A stretch of 64,000 nucleotides of DNA from Bacteroides nordii WAL 11050 = JCM 12987 (GCA_000613465.1 BAJA01000025.1:1-64000), one strand, 5' to 3'. Shown: positions 19,101 to 28,684, counted from the stretch's first letter. Made by a program: numbers and translations. The notes: generated by a model not told the origin, from the letters alone.

Positions 19101-19580
19101 TGGCTGGCAGGAATGACGAATACTTTCAAGTACAAAGATTTTGATCTTAGCTTCCACCTCAATGGAATGTTTGACCGTATCATGGAAGATCCCACCGCAA
19201 TGGAATATGGAATTTCCGGTGACGGTATTGCCCGGTATGGCTTGAATGCTCTCCGCTCGGTTAAAGATCGTTGGACTTGGGATAATCCGTCTACAACCAA
19301 CCCCAGCACATTCCAGGGATGGGAAAATACGTATAGTTCCGGTGATTTCTATTACCAGAAAGCATGGTTTATCCGTATGCAGAATATTACTTTAGGATAT
19401 ACATTGCCCAAACACTTGTTGGCAAAAACTAAAGTGATTTCCAACCTTCGCGTACATGCCAGTATAAACAACGCTTTTATTATCACTCCTTATGACGGGT
19501 TGGATCCTGAAACGGACTATTATACCGCTTCATATCCCAATGCGAGAACATTCAGCTTCGGAGTTGATATCTCATTCTGA
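16104..19580 (+). CDS. SusC/RagA-family TonB-dependent transporter with N-terminal STN domain
   Basis: The 1158-aa outer-membrane transporter has a signal peptide (about 1-37) and a STN (secretin/TonB short N-terminal) domain (about 45-110). A carboxypeptidase-regulatory-like domain follows (about 128-205), then the RagA plug with VVVGYGTVKKRDLTGAIS and GARAANGVVIITTKRGK, and the barrel ending in FSFGVDISF. STN domains contact FecR-type anti-sigma factors, so import of the right glycan should signal to the FecR/ECF pair encoded downstream on the other strand. It pairs with the SusD gene 26 bp downstream and imports an oligosaccharide. Confidence 0.95.
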   Translation: MKRARKGHLMTASLIRRLCLSLLLLFGGWVSLPVYAQKAITLDLINQPFSTFIKQVEQQTDYKFFFEEQSVDVNRLVNVKVQNQDVRVVLNKVLSGTNITYTIANKKILLKKQENSKLQRGKALPKEIAGSVVGEDGTQLIGVSIQVKGKAAGTITNGDGNYRLVLPDNSDAIVVTYVGYIPQEISLKNNNWQRIVLKEDINMLDDVVVVGYGTVKKRDLTGAISTIKADEMGLAGISSIGHALEGKAAGLYVRQNSAQPGGGLDILVRGAGSINANNDPLYIVDGFPIAKLDQIASSDRKMDPGTQGVLNFLNPNDVESIEVLKDASATSIYGARAANGVVIITTKRGKEGKTKVSYSYNYSYQKYSDTYDLLSLPEWMKEKNKTSWELWIWNNKVAPWGTKTLEEALMSPVNGIRYNRPYTEQEIANAGAGTDWLDLVTRNGLIQEHNINLQGGNKGTQYMLSFNYFNHEGIIRNSGMTRYTMKANIDQEFLNIFKAGLNLTMTRIINDNTQLGSDKWENSGLIRSAVEMGPQIQAYDPETGKYPTNPLVGTRPNPYSLLNNVDRGNTDRVLGNIFVEARPLDGLTLRVNAGIDRAAQSRKTYQPKSTLNGYNLQGVASVYGMDNNQYLLEATATYLKTFAKIHKINLLAGTSYEQFNYEGVNAGNNNFLTDGFIYNNLGAGGGNKIVGSGSSENKMLSYFFRANYILKDRYLLTATLRSDGASVFARNHKWGYFPSVALGWTISEEDFMAKVSDWLSMLKLRLSWGQTGNADISTNAFASYYAQEAYNKEDKSKQIGVFQGRLENPDLKWETTTEWNAGLDFGFFNGRISGSVEYYYKVISDLLNYKPLNSYQTITQVIANIGKTKSTGIEVTLNTKNIVTKDFFWSTDLTFTKYKDRWKERTPDWKPAVYEKYDAPIRAIYSRRADHILQIGEKVPDAQPLLLPGQLVIKDINGYVRDANGDPVVDENGRFQLLGHPDNIIDDADMELIGTSDPGWLAGMTNTFKYKDFDLSFHLNGMFDRIMEDPTAMEYGISGDGIARYGLNALRSVKDRWTWDNPSTTNPSTFQGWENTYSSGDFYYQKAWFIRMQNITLGYTLPKHLLAKTKVISNLRVHASINNAFIITPYDGLDPETDYYTASYPNARTFSFGVDISF

Positions 19581-19606
19581 TATTTTTAACGCTAAAATCA
19601 AGTATA

Positions 19607-21148
19607 ATGAAACGATACATTAAAACATATCTGGCAGCCATCGTATTTATAGGTACCTGCCTGAGTAGCTGTATTGATCTTGATCCTGTAGATTATTCTG
19701 AGATCAATCCTTCAAATTTTCCCAAAAGTGAGGAAGACCTGAAAGCCTTGGTTCTTTCCTGTTATTACCCACTTCGTGGTAACTGGTGGGATGGAATACA
19801 TTCTCCTTCTGAACGGGGAGTGATGTTTGTAAATGATGCAACCACTGAAATTCTGACCCAAACGTGGGGGCCGGCATACGACTGTTCGTTACTCAATTTC
19901 TTTCCGGAAACAGAAGGAGTGACTTTCTTTTATTATGAAAATAAAGAGCCTTACGGATATGCCAATAAGATTAGTCGCTGTACGCTCGTATTGGATTACA
20001 TTGAAAAAAGTTCATTATCAGACGATTTGAAAGCCCGTTATAGTGCAGAGGTCAGATGTGCACGCGGTATGCTTTCTTACATCTTATTTGATATGTATGG
20101 ACCTTTGGTTGTGGCTCCGATTGAGGTCTTACTAAATCCTCTGGAAGAAGTTCCTTTGCCACGGTTATCGCATGAAGAAATGGTGAAGTTCATTGAAGGT
20201 GATCTTATATTTGCCTCTGAACACCTTCCTTATCCGGGAGCTGCGGAGTATGGTAAATTCAGCAGAGGGCTGGCTAAAATGTTGCTTATCCGTCTCTATT
20301 TGCATGAAACGGTAAGTAACAAAGATTACTATACTAAGGTAGAAACTTTAGCTCGCGAACTGATGGATTCCAAATATGGATACCGACTAATGAGTGACTA
20401 TCCTGCTATGTTTGAACTTGGTGGGCAAGGGAGTGCCAATAAAGAGATTATTTGGGCTATCCCTTCTTCTGGCGAGGGTCCGAGCATGAATCAATGGCAT
20501 ATGGGAGCACTTCCTACTGATTTTAACCAAAATGGTATGGGAGCCGGTTGGGGTATATGTACCAGCACCTGGTGGTTCTATGATACATTTGAGTCTGCTG
20601 ATACCCGAAAGACTTATTTACTCAGCCATTACACAAATGCAGCCGGAGAAGTAGTGGATCGTAATACTCCCGGTTCACCTTTGGCAACAGGGCCTATTCC
20701 GTTGAAGATCGGATATGATCCGGCAGTATTAGGTTCGGGTGGCTATTCTGATATTGATGTGATCATTTATCGTTATGCAGATGTGTATCTTTCATTGGCA
20801 GAAGCACTTGTTATGAAACCGGAAGCAACTTCAAAAGATTACACCGAAGCTTTGGGGTATGTCAACACAATACGTGAACGTGCTAAACTGAAAGCTCTGA
20901 AATTGGAGGATGTCAATACTCAGGAAAAATTTATTGATCAGATTCTGACAGAAAGAAGCCATGAATTCTGGTGTGAGAATGGACAATACCGTGCAGATTT
21001 AATTCGTCATGATAAATTTGTACAACGTGCTATTGCTGTAACTCAGACTCCTTATGCGAATAAATATAAAGAATTATATCCGTTGCCTCTTTCTGTCATA
21101 ACAGATGGTAAAGGGCAAGTAAAACAAAATCCAGGTTATGATAAATAG
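19607..21148 (+). CDS. SusD/RagB-family glycan-binding lipoprotein
   Basis: The 513-aa protein begins with a lipoprotein signal (lipobox LSSC, Cys22) and has the SusD N-terminal part (INPSNFPKSEEDLKALVLSCYYPLR) and C-terminal tetratricopeptide-like features (YRYADVYLSLAEALVMKPEA, YVNTIRERAKLK, ILTERSHEFWCENGQYRADLIRHDKF). It sits on the cell surface as a lid on SusC and binds the target glycan. The stop codon overlaps the possible start of the next gene. Confidence 0.95.
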   Translation: MKRYIKTYLAAIVFIGTCLSSCIDLDPVDYSEINPSNFPKSEEDLKALVLSCYYPLRGNWWDGIHSPSERGVMFVNDATTEILTQTWGPAYDCSLLNFFPETEGVTFFYYENKEPYGYANKISRCTLVLDYIEKSSLSDDLKARYSAEVRCARGMLSYILFDMYGPLVVAPIEVLLNPLEEVPLPRLSHEEMVKFIEGDLIFASEHLPYPGAAEYGKFSRGLAKMLLIRLYLHETVSNKDYYTKVETLARELMDSKYGYRLMSDYPAMFELGGQGSANKEIIWAIPSSGEGPSMNQWHMGALPTDFNQNGMGAGWGICTSTWWFYDTFESADTRKTYLLSHYTNAAGEVVDRNTPGSPLATGPIPLKIGYDPAVLGSGGYSDIDVIIYRYADVYLSLAEALVMKPEATSKDYTEALGYVNTIRERAKLKALKLEDVNTQEKFIDQILTERSHEFWCENGQYRADLIRHDKFVQRAIAVTQTPYANKYKELYPLPLSVITDGKGQVKQNPGYDK

Positions 21149-22604
21149 AATGTTTAAAAGAAGTAGTTTAATGGCCTTATTACCTTTCTTGTTTATTTTG
21201 GGTATTACGGCATGTGGAAGTGATAATCAGTCGAATGCTGACGACAAGGGTTCTAATGGTGGTGAAACGGAAGTTGGCCCGACAAAAACGGTGAATTATA
21301 TATCAACGAATGAACTGTTCCCTAACCCTGAACGTGGTTTCTACAAATATACAGACAGCAAGGGTACACCTGCACTTTCGGAACAAACATTGCGTAGTTA
21401 CCGACAAAAACAGATTTCCCTTATCTATCGTCTTTATTATCTGAAAGATTTCAAGAATGCACCGATTAGCGATGCATTCCTCTCACAGATTAAACAAGAC
21501 ATGGAGGTAGCCCGTAAGGCAGGTATAAAAATGATTCTGCGTTTTGCTTATTCTCTGGCGATGGATGAACCGGATGCACCACTCGCGGTCATCCTGCAAC
21601 ATCTGGATCAAATTAAACCTATACTCCAGGAAGATAAAGATGTGATTGCTGTATTGCAGGCAGGTTTTATTGGTTCATGGGGAGAATGGTACTATACGAC
21701 CAATAATCTGAATAATGATGCAGCCCGTAAAGCGATACTGGATAAAATTCTGGAAGTTTTGCCGACAGACCGTACCGTGCAAGTGAGAACCCCCAATTAC
21801 AAACGCAATTATATAGGGGTGAAGACTGCTATCAAAGCAGAAGATGCATTCAGTGGCAAAGTTGTAGCCCGAATAGGACATCATAACGATTGTTTCATGG
21901 CCAGTGTTGATGATTATGGTACTTATACAGACGTAGCTGTTGATAAAAGTTATTTGAATGCGGAGGGACTTTATCTGCCGATAGGTGGAGAAACTTGTCC
22001 GCCGGAAGGGGTAGATCCTGCCGATTGTGACAAGGCACAAGCAGAGATGCGTAATCTTCGTTGGTCTTATCTGAATGAAGATTATTACAAAGGAGTAAAC
22101 GATACCTGGATCACAGGTGGATGTATGGACAGGATTATCCGTGAAATGGGGTATAGGATTGTCTTGCAGAAAGGGGAGTATTCTGAAAAACATGCTCCGG
22201 GTAGTGAGCTTTATGCGGCTATCACCTTGCAGAATTTGGGCTATGCTCCTCCATTTAATGCGAGAAAAGTTGAATTGATTTTGCGTTCAAAAGATGGAAA
22301 GACTACTTATGTAGCCTCCTTGCCGGATGATCCACGGAAATGGCAGCCCTATAAAGTTGAGACTATAAATGCCAAGGTTACATTGCCCACTGATTTGGCG
22401 GTAGGGGATTACAAATTGTATTTGTATCTGCCGGATCCGGTGAGTACTATACATGACCGACCGGAATATGCTATTCGGTTGGGTAATAAAGATTGTTGGG
22501 AAGCAGCAACCGGATACAATGACCTGGGCATAGACATTCAGGTAAGTGCATCTTCAGATTTGCCCGCGAGCCAATCACCCATTAGATTTACTTTAAAGAA
22601 ATAA
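21138..22604 (+). CDS. DUF4874/DUF4832 lipoprotein of the PUL
   Basis: The 488-aa protein has a lipobox (GITAC) near residue 26. An N-terminal DUF4874-like region follows (FPNPERGFYKYTD; GIKMILRFAYSLAMDEPD; LQAGFIGSWGEWYYTTN), then a DUF4832-like C-terminal part (WSYLNEDYYKGVNDTW; ALQNLG-type beta domain). The N-terminal part looks like a glycosidase-type barrel, but the activity is not established. Two starts are possible: 21138, which overlaps the SusD stop by 11 bp, and the ATG at 21150 (MFKRSSLMALL), which gives a more usual signal peptide. It is the third gene of the SusC operon. Confidence 0.82.
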   Translation: MINRMFKRSSLMALLPFLFILGITACGSDNQSNADDKGSNGGETEVGPTKTVNYISTNELFPNPERGFYKYTDSKGTPALSEQTLRSYRQKQISLIYRLYYLKDFKNAPISDAFLSQIKQDMEVARKAGIKMILRFAYSLAMDEPDAPLAVILQHLDQIKPILQEDKDVIAVLQAGFIGSWGEWYYTTNNLNNDAARKAILDKILEVLPTDRTVQVRTPNYKRNYIGVKTAIKAEDAFSGKVVARIGHHNDCFMASVDDYGTYTDVAVDKSYLNAEGLYLPIGGETCPPEGVDPADCDKAQAEMRNLRWSYLNEDYYKGVNDTWITGGCMDRIIREMGYRIVLQKGEYSEKHAPGSELYAAITLQNLGYAPPFNARKVELILRSKDGKTTYVASLPDDPRKWQPYKVETINAKVTLPTDLAVGDYKLYLYLPDPVSTIHDRPEYAIRLGNKDCWEAATGYNDLGIDIQVSASSDLPASQSPIRFTLKK

Positions 22605-22607
22605 CTT

Positions 22608-23729
22608 ATGGCAACTGCTAATAAACGTTTGGCTTCCTTGGACCTGTTAAGGGGCTTTGACCTGTTCTGCTTGTTGATGCTTCAACCCATTCTTATGACC
22701 TGGCTGGAAATAGAGAATAATCCGTCATTGGATGCTATTACCAACCAATTCACTCATGTAGAATGGCAGGGCGTTGCATTCTGGGATTTGATAATGCCAC
22801 TGTTTATGTTTATGTCCGGCATCACCATCCCGTTTGCCATGTCAAAATACAAACAAGGAGAAAAGATAGACCGTCATTTCTATTTCCGGCTTTTTAAGCG
22901 TTTCTTTGTCTTGTTCTTTTTGGGCTGGGTAGTACAAGGAAACTTATTAGCATTAGACATCAGGCAATTTCACATTTTTGCAAATACACTCCAGGCGATT
23001 GCTGTGGGGTATGTGGTAGCAGCTCTGCTTTACGTATGGTGCTCATTTCGTACGCAAATTGGTTTTACGGTTCTATGTTTCATAACTTATTTATTGGTTT
23101 TTGCTACAATAGGTGACATGAATTATGAACCGGGAACTAATATTGCAGAGGAGATAGACCGTTGTGTGTTGGGTTCTTTGCGTGATGGAGTTATCTGGAC
23201 AAACGGAACATGGAGTTTCGATTCGTCTTACCACTACACATGGATATTAAGTAGTTTGAATTTCATAGTTACTGTGATGCTCGGCAGCTTTGCCGGTCAT
23301 ATTCTCCGACTTCGGAAAGAACCTGTTCAACGTTTGAAAGTATTATTGCTGGTGGGGGGCTTCCTTGTGGCTGCGGCTTTGTTGATGGATCCCCTTTTTC
23401 CAATTATCAAACGTATATGGAGCAGTTCGATGACCCTTTTTTATGGTGGTGTCTGCTTCTTGCTCATGGGTATCTTTTATTACCTGATTGATATAAAAGG
23501 ATGGAAGTCGGGAGCAGTAAATTGGCTCAATTATTATGGAATGAATTCCATAGCTGCATATTGTTTGTTTGAAGTGGTGAACTTCCGCAGTATATCAGAC
23601 TCTTTGTTTTTTGGGCTACAACAGTGGTTCGGAGTGTATTATCCTTTGGTTGGCATTTGTTTTCAATCAGCTATCGTACTGTTGATTGTCAAGTGGATGT
23701 ATGACCACAAAATATTCCTTAAAGCTTAA
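22608..23729 (+). CDS. DUF5009/HGSNAT-like transmembrane N-acetyltransferase
   Basis: The 373-aa inner-membrane protein has about ten hydrophobic segments. It resembles heparan-alpha-glucosaminide N-acetyltransferase (HGSNAT): the RLASLDLLRGFDLF start, then THVEWQGVAFWDLIMPLFMFMSG, where His50 aligns with the His that carries the acetyl group in HGSNAT (alignment from memory). Such enzymes pass acetyl from cytoplasmic acetyl-CoA across the membrane to an amino sugar. It starts 3 bp after the previous stop. In this PUL it might acetylate an amino sugar in the periplasm before cleavage; that is inference. Confidence 0.82.
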   Translation: MATANKRLASLDLLRGFDLFCLLMLQPILMTWLEIENNPSLDAITNQFTHVEWQGVAFWDLIMPLFMFMSGITIPFAMSKYKQGEKIDRHFYFRLFKRFFVLFFLGWVVQGNLLALDIRQFHIFANTLQAIAVGYVVAALLYVWCSFRTQIGFTVLCFITYLLVFATIGDMNYEPGTNIAEEIDRCVLGSLRDGVIWTNGTWSFDSSYHYTWILSSLNFIVTVMLGSFAGHILRLRKEPVQRLKVLLLVGGFLVAAALLMDPLFPIIKRIWSSSMTLFYGGVCFLLMGIFYYLIDIKGWKSGAVNWLNYYGMNSIAAYCLFEVVNFRSISDSLFFGLQQWFGVYYPLVGICFQSAIVLLIVKWMYDHKIFLKA

Positions 23730-23742
23730 CCCCTTAAAAAAT

Positions 23743-25515
23743 ATGATTATGTCCTTAAAAAGATTTTTTATATTACTATCAGCTATTCTACCGTTACTTT
23801 TTTGCGGTTGTGATGACGATGAACCTGCAAATGCAGGTAATGCCCCCAAGCCGGAGATGAACATTGTTGTATCTCCGCAAAGTGGACTTTTCTATGGAGA
23901 TAAGGTCTCCGTAACGGGTACATTAACAGACGAAAAGAATCTTAAAATGTATACCATTCTTTTGAAAGACGAAAATGATACAGAACTCTATCGTAAAGAG
24001 CAGATGTTGTTGGGACAGAGTTTTCAAATGAATGAATCATTCTCTATCCCTCTTCCGAAAAATGCAGAAGAAGGAACTTTTAAAGTGGAGGTGATTCTGG
24101 AAAACAGCCGGAGTGGAGAGGCGGTACAAAGTTTTGATTTAACATCCTTACAAGTACCAACCTTCAACAGGTTATACCTCTTGTTGGGCAATAAGTCTGT
24201 TGTCGAATTATATCCGAACGGAGATGTATTTGAAGCTGATGAGACTTTTCCTGCCAACATAAAAGGTATTATTTCTCCAACTCCTACCAATACAGGATTA
24301 TATTGGGGAACTGTCAATGGAGAAATCCAAACAATGGCCAAAGACTCCATTGTTATTGGTGGCGATATTGAAGCCTCTTGCAAAATCACATTCAATCCTA
24401 AAACTTTTGAACTGACTTTTGGAGAAAGACATGGTTGGACGTCTCTTCCATCTATAGATAGTTATTATATTCTCGGTACTATTTCCGGTCACTGGCAAGA
24501 TGGAGAAATAAAAGAAGAGAAAGCGAAAATGCGTATGCAAGGATATGAAAGTGGTGATTTACGTTACTATACTTGGTTCCCACCCGAAGGAGATAATGTA
24601 GAAACAGGAATGTGGGGTTCTATTGCAGCAGGAACCTTCCAGTTGAAGAAGGCCGGAGAAGATTCATTTATATTATGGAACGGTACTCAACTCACGACTG
24701 GTTCGGCATATGATACAAGTAAGAGCTTCCCGGTTACTGCAGGTGGTGCTTTTGAAATCCGTGTGTATTTTGAAGGAGATGAATGTACTAAAGTTTCTAT
24801 TATTAGCAGTGAACGTACGCTTGAATTTACAAATGAACAAGTAAAAGCAAACGGTGTAATTTTAGGAAATAGCATTGATTTTGCCGGCACTCAATTGCAA
24901 TTAAAGAGTGGCACAAGCTATATCTATGAAGGTGAAGTTGAACTAACAAAAGGAGAGACGATTAGTTCCAATACTGTGGATTTATCGCTCTGCACTCCCA
25001 ATAAAGATTTGTTCGCGGGTAGTGGTAACGCAAATTGGACTTTGACAAGCTCTACCGGCAAATATTTTATTCAGATAGATGCTTTCAGTGGTAGCTCTTA
25101 TGCCCGTCCGGCAAGTGGATATCCGGATGCAATCTATATGTATGGATGGAGTTGGGCGCATTCCCAAGCAGGTACTGCTCAGAATTGGCAGGTAGATAGT
25201 GCTCTTCCATTAGTACGCGTAGGAAACAGTTTTGTTTACGAAGGTACATGTTACGTGTTCAGTTGGGGAGGAGATGTAGCATTTATATTGACAAATCCTT
25301 CCGGTGAAATAAAAATAGAATTACCGAACGTAAACTTCGATGCAAATTCTAATATACTAAACGGTAATGCAACTCATTTCACACTACCAACTGTTGAAGG
25401 ATATTATAAGGTAAGTGTCGATTTGAAAGATGGAATTACTATTTCGGATGGTAATCCTGCTACAGTTACTCCTAATGGTAGTGGTAATTTTACGCTGAGA
25501 TACACGCTTCAATAG
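23743..25515 (+). CDS. SusE/SusF-position surface lipoprotein
   Basis: The 590-aa protein has a lipoprotein signal ending in LLFCGC, then beta-rich Ig-like and carbohydrate-binding-like segments. An N-terminal region at about 35-130 reads MNIVVSPQSGLFYGDKVSVTGTL; two similar later segments have SusE/F-type features (SYYILGTISGHWQDGEI; YPDAIYMYGWSWAHSQ). It most likely holds glycan on the outside of the cell. The frame is open from 23686, inside the acetyltransferase gene, but the ATG at 23743 starts the signal peptide. It is the last gene of the SusC operon. Confidence 0.8.
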   Translation: MIMSLKRFFILLSAILPLLFCGCDDDEPANAGNAPKPEMNIVVSPQSGLFYGDKVSVTGTLTDEKNLKMYTILLKDENDTELYRKEQMLLGQSFQMNESFSIPLPKNAEEGTFKVEVILENSRSGEAVQSFDLTSLQVPTFNRLYLLLGNKSVVELYPNGDVFEADETFPANIKGIISPTPTNTGLYWGTVNGEIQTMAKDSIVIGGDIEASCKITFNPKTFELTFGERHGWTSLPSIDSYYILGTISGHWQDGEIKEEKAKMRMQGYESGDLRYYTWFPPEGDNVETGMWGSIAAGTFQLKKAGEDSFILWNGTQLTTGSAYDTSKSFPVTAGGAFEIRVYFEGDECTKVSIISSERTLEFTNEQVKANGVILGNSIDFAGTQLQLKSGTSYIYEGEVELTKGETISSNTVDLSLCTPNKDLFAGSGNANWTLTSSTGKYFIQIDAFSGSSYARPASGYPDAIYMYGWSWAHSQAGTAQNWQVDSALPLVRVGNSFVYEGTCYVFSWGGDVAFILTNPSGEIKIELPNVNFDANSNILNGNATHFTLPTVEGYYKVSVDLKDGITISDGNPATVTPNGSGNFTLRYTLQ

Positions 25516-25545
25516 GTAGCTTAATTTTTGAATAACGCTACTAAT

Positions 25546-25576
25546 AAAGGTCCGCCGGAAACGACGGACCTTTTTA
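25546..25576 (+). terminator. Rho-independent terminator of the SusC operon
   Basis: AAAGGTCCG (25546-25554) pairs perfectly with CGGACCTTT (25565-25573), and the stem runs into a T run. It ends the SusC-to-SusE-position operon before the convergent oxidoreductase gene. Confidence 0.88.
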
Positions 25577-25610
25577 ATTTTTGAAACAGTTCAGAATAAA
25601 GATTCTTTTA

Positions 25611-26749
25611 TTATTGAAAATAAATTGTTTTTCGCTCAGCAATTGAAACTTTTGACCAGGGAGAAACGGAAGTCCACAAAGCAAGATCGTTGAGAGTAGC
25701 CGGGTAGACAAGTTTTCCTTGTAAATCAGCTTCTAATGCTTTCAACATAATATAATCCATGCCTTGATGATGCGCATCCTGTAATAGAGCATCTTCGCCC
25801 CACTGCTGCCAATATAGACTTTCGTAACGCTCAATGTAGGAGAGATCAGATTCCCAGGTTTCATCCGGCTGACACCCTCCACATAGATGCGGCTATTATC
25901 TCCCTGCCATATACTTTTTGTTCCTTGTATTTCAAAATCCAAACTACGAGGACGAGGCAACGTGGTATCATGAATTAGCGAGATAAGAATTCCTTTTTCA
26001 GTTTCTATTTGAGTAGAAACAATATCTCCCATCTTGATTTCTACATTTGTATCTCCACCCAGGTCTTTTATCCGTTGCAATAAACCAGCCGACTTGGAAG
26101 CCAGCGAGGTCAAAGATTTGAAGTGATCTGTCCGATTGATACCGGCGATCATGCAAAGAGGAGCTAATCCGTGTGTCGGATAAAGATCGCCGTTTTCGCT
26201 CTGGTAGAATTTGCTTCGCCATACACTTTCTGTTTTACCACGATGACCGATGTTGCCGGAATCATCTAACAATAAAGAGCGTAAGTCATGTCGGTATCCA
26301 CCGCGCATATATATAATTTCTCCGAATACACCGGCATTCACCATATTGCATAAAGCTAAAATATCTCGTCGGAAAAGCGTATTCTCTAAAGGAAAAACAC
26401 GACAATTTTTTTGCTCTGCCAAATCAATCAGGGGTTGATACTCGTCTAAATAAAGTCCACCTTTTATCTCCAAAGCAATATGACACTGCCTCTCCACACA
26501 TTGTATTGCATGGCTAACATGACACTGCCAGGGAGAAGTGATGAACACCAATTCCGGTTTATGCCGGTCAAGCATATTTAAATAATCTTCTTCGCCATTG
26601 TTGTAACAAACAATTTCGGGTATATCGGTTTCTTCAATATACGGATCGGCAACTGCCATTACTTCAAAAAAAGGAAAGTTTTGTAGGAATTGCAGCAGTT
26701 GTTTTCCTCGGTATCCTGCTCCTATCAAAGTAGTCTTTATCTTTTCCAT
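25611..26749 (-). CDS. Gfo/Idh/MocA-family oxidoreductase, frameshifted near its 3' end
   Basis: The N-terminal Rossmann fold has LIGAGYRGKQLL (about 9-20), and the substrate domain has GGYRHDLRSLL and DLYPTHGLAPLCMI. The DLYPTHG motif is shared with the GH109-like gene at 28685, so this may be a GH109 relative using bound NAD. The frame breaks at 25864-25869 in CCGG; one extra base there restores DETWESDLSYIERYESLYWQ and an end at 25611, giving 379 aa. It is the last gene of a minus-strand group with the FecR and sigma genes (4 bp from FecR). A single-base deletion in the read is the simplest explanation. Confidence 0.83.
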
Positions 26750-26753
26750 GCGT

Positions 26754-27755
26754 TTATTTTCTCACTTTGACTATTTTTCGGTTTACATCAATATGGTAGG
26801 ACATTTGTGGAGTAATACTGTCCAATGCCGCAAGAAATTCATTCAAACTTTCGTCGCGAAGTGTAGCTTTATAGCTCATTTTCTGTAATTCCGGAGCTAC
26901 CTCAAACTTATATCCGAAATGTCTTGAAAGCTCTTCTTTCTTTTCTTCCAGCGTATGCCCTTCAAAGATAATCTCTTTACGTTCCCAGGCATAGACATGC
27001 TTTAACGAACGTTGTTCTATCCGATAGGTTCCGGCTTGGTTGTCATATACAAAACTTTCTCCCGGCTGAAGAAACATATTTTTGTTACTACCCGCTATGC
27101 CAATCTCTACCTTACCATGTTTCAATGTAACGACCCCTTCCGGATCATTTCCATATGCCATTACATTAAAATTCGTGCCTAATACACGGACACAATAGTT
27201 ATAGGTGTGCACATAAAAAGGTTTATCTTCCTTGTGTACTACATCAAAGATTGCCTCACCCTCCAAACGTACGTCGCGCGTATTATTCCAGCCTTCCAGA
27301 GAATAGGTCAGCTTGGAACAAGCATTCAGAAGCACTGTTGTTCCATCCGGCAATATGGTTTTTGCTTGTTGTCCTACTTCTGTCTCTAAAGTCACTAACC
27401 CTTGTGGCATATTCAATCTTGTATAAATCGTTCCTGCTATCCAACCACTAAGAATACCCAACAGGATGATAGCTGCAGAGGACCAAACCTGTTTCAAGGT
27501 AAAAGGCTTGCCTAAAGGAGCTGATTTTGGAGCGAGACCGGTTCTTTCTGAGAATTTCTTCCATTCATGCTCAGTATTGGCTTCTTTCTTATCTTTTTCA
27601 TAATTTAGATACAGATAAGAATCTTTCAATGAAAAAAGAAACTTCTGATTCTCTTTGTTATCACGCAACCATGCTACTAATTGGCGTGTCTCGTCCTCAG
27701 TAAGTTCATTCTTCAGATATTTCATAAAATAATCTTCATTGACACTAATCATCAC
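26754..27755 (-). CDS. FecR-family anti-sigma factor
   Basis: The 333-aa protein has a cytoplasmic N-terminal anti-sigma region (about 1-85), one membrane segment (AAIILLGILSGWIAGTIY, about 93-111), a periplasmic FecR domain (about 120-215; TILPDGTTVLLNACSKLTY, VLGTNFNVMAY) and a C-terminal DUF4974 domain (about 265-333). It should hold the ECF sigma factor until the STN domain of the SusC protein reports substrate. Start choice is between two adjacent ATGs. It starts 4 bp after the sigma gene and ends 4 bp before the oxidoreductase gene, so the three are co-transcribed. Confidence 0.93.
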   Translation of the reverse strand: MMISVNEDYFMKYLKNELTEDETRQLVAWLRDNKENQKFLFSLKDSYLYLNYEKDKKEANTEHEWKKFSERTGLAPKSAPLGKPFTLKQVWSSAAIILLGILSGWIAGTIYTRLNMPQGLVTLETEVGQQAKTILPDGTTVLLNACSKLTYSLEGWNNTRDVRLEGEAIFDVVHKEDKPFYVHTYNYCVRVLGTNFNVMAYGNDPEGVVTLKHGKVEIGIAGSNKNMFLQPGESFVYDNQAGTYRIEQRSLKHVYAWERKEIIFEGHTLEEKKEELSRHFGYKFEVAPELQKMSYKATLRDESLNEFLAALDSITPQMSYHIDVNRKIVKVRK

Positions 27756-27759
27756 AATA

Positions 27760-28356
27760 TTATTTTAAAAAGTTCTTAATTAATAAGATAGTCAATAAAG
27801 GAAGATATCCCTGCATTGACTTCTTAATTTGTTTTAACCCCTTATACAATTGATTTTCAACAGTACGAACAGACAAGTTCAGTGCTGCGGCAATCTCTTC
27901 ACTTCTCATACCCTCATTCCGGTTCATTCGGAAAATGTTTTGACATTGTTTGGGTAGCTTATCAAGCGCTTCCTGATATTGTTCATTCAGATCTTTAAAG
28001 TATAAATCATTTAGAATATTGCATTCAGGGGTATAATAAGAAAGCTCCAGTTCTCTCAATGCCACTTCATTTATATTAGAAAAATTGTTGAGTAATGAAT
28101 CCCGCCGGATTTGTTTCAAGCAAAGATGCTTCATGATGCGGAATAAATAGACGCTTATTGCTTCCGGTGCATTAATCTGAGTACGGTGTTCCCAAAAGGC
28201 AATGAAACATTCTTGAACAAGATCTTTTGTTTTATCCTCGTCATGTAGGAGTCCTTTGCAGAACATATACATTTTAGGATGATACTTTTTGTACAACCAT
28301 TCAAAAGATGCTGTGTCTCCTTGCTGTATCTTAGAAAAAAGTATGCGTTCTTCCAT
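27760..28356 (-). CDS. ECF RNA polymerase sigma factor of the PUL
   Basis: The 198-aa protein has sigma region 2 (FEWLYKKYHPKMYMFCKGLL; DLVQECFIAFWEHR) and region 4 (LPKQCQNIFRMNRNEGMRSEEI, then ALNLSVRTVENQLYKGLKQI). The size and order fit ECF sigma-70 factors that pair with FecR in Bacteroides glycan loci. It is expected to switch on the SusC operon. It is transcribed first in a minus-strand operon, divergent from the GH109-like gene, with its own housekeeping promoter. Confidence 0.93.
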   Translation of the reverse strand: MEERILFSKIQQGDTASFEWLYKKYHPKMYMFCKGLLHDEDKTKDLVQECFIAFWEHRTQINAPEAISVYLFRIMKHLCLKQIRRDSLLNNFSNINEVALRELELSYYTPECNILNDLYFKDLNEQYQEALDKLPKQCQNIFRMNRNEGMRSEEIAAALNLSVRTVENQLYKGLKQIKKSMQGYLPLLTILLIKNFLK

Positions 28357-28684
28357 ACTTTCCTCCTTTCAGAAATAATTGTTTTATAATAGACATACAC
28401 GAATTATTTAAATTCATAAAAAGAATATAAGAGCCAGAGCATTAAAAAGAAGTTTCCAAATATAGATAATTTTACATTGTCTACCAAGAAAAAAACGAAA
28501 TTATCGTCTACTTACATCATTTTTGAAAGCCTTTTGGAGGCACATAAATGTCAAAGTGTTAATTAATATTTTATTTTTATATTCTTGTGAGTATTTTAAT
28601 CGCTCAACAGCTCTTTTAAAGTATAAACCTTAGAGCATAAAAGAAGAAAAGAAGCATTAATTATCAATCTCTAAATTCTATATC
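28357..28684. other. Divergent region between the ECF sigma gene and the GH109-like gene
   Basis: These 328 bp are very AT-rich. They hold the sigma-gene promoter at 28457-28486. No standard box was seen for the plus-strand GH109-like gene, which may therefore also use the ECF sigma factor. No gene or structured RNA was found. Confidence 0.4.
28457..28486 (-). promoter_or_regulatory. Promoter of the sigma/FecR operon
   Basis: On the minus strand a TTG (28486-28484, in CTTGG) is followed after 19 bp by TATATTTG (28464-28457). The leader to the start codon at 28356 is about 95 nt. Confidence 0.5.

Noticed and set aside
26250..26438. Short plus-strand frames opposite the oxidoreductase
   Set aside because: Antisense shadows; the minus-strand Rossmann and DLYPTHG motifs define the gene.
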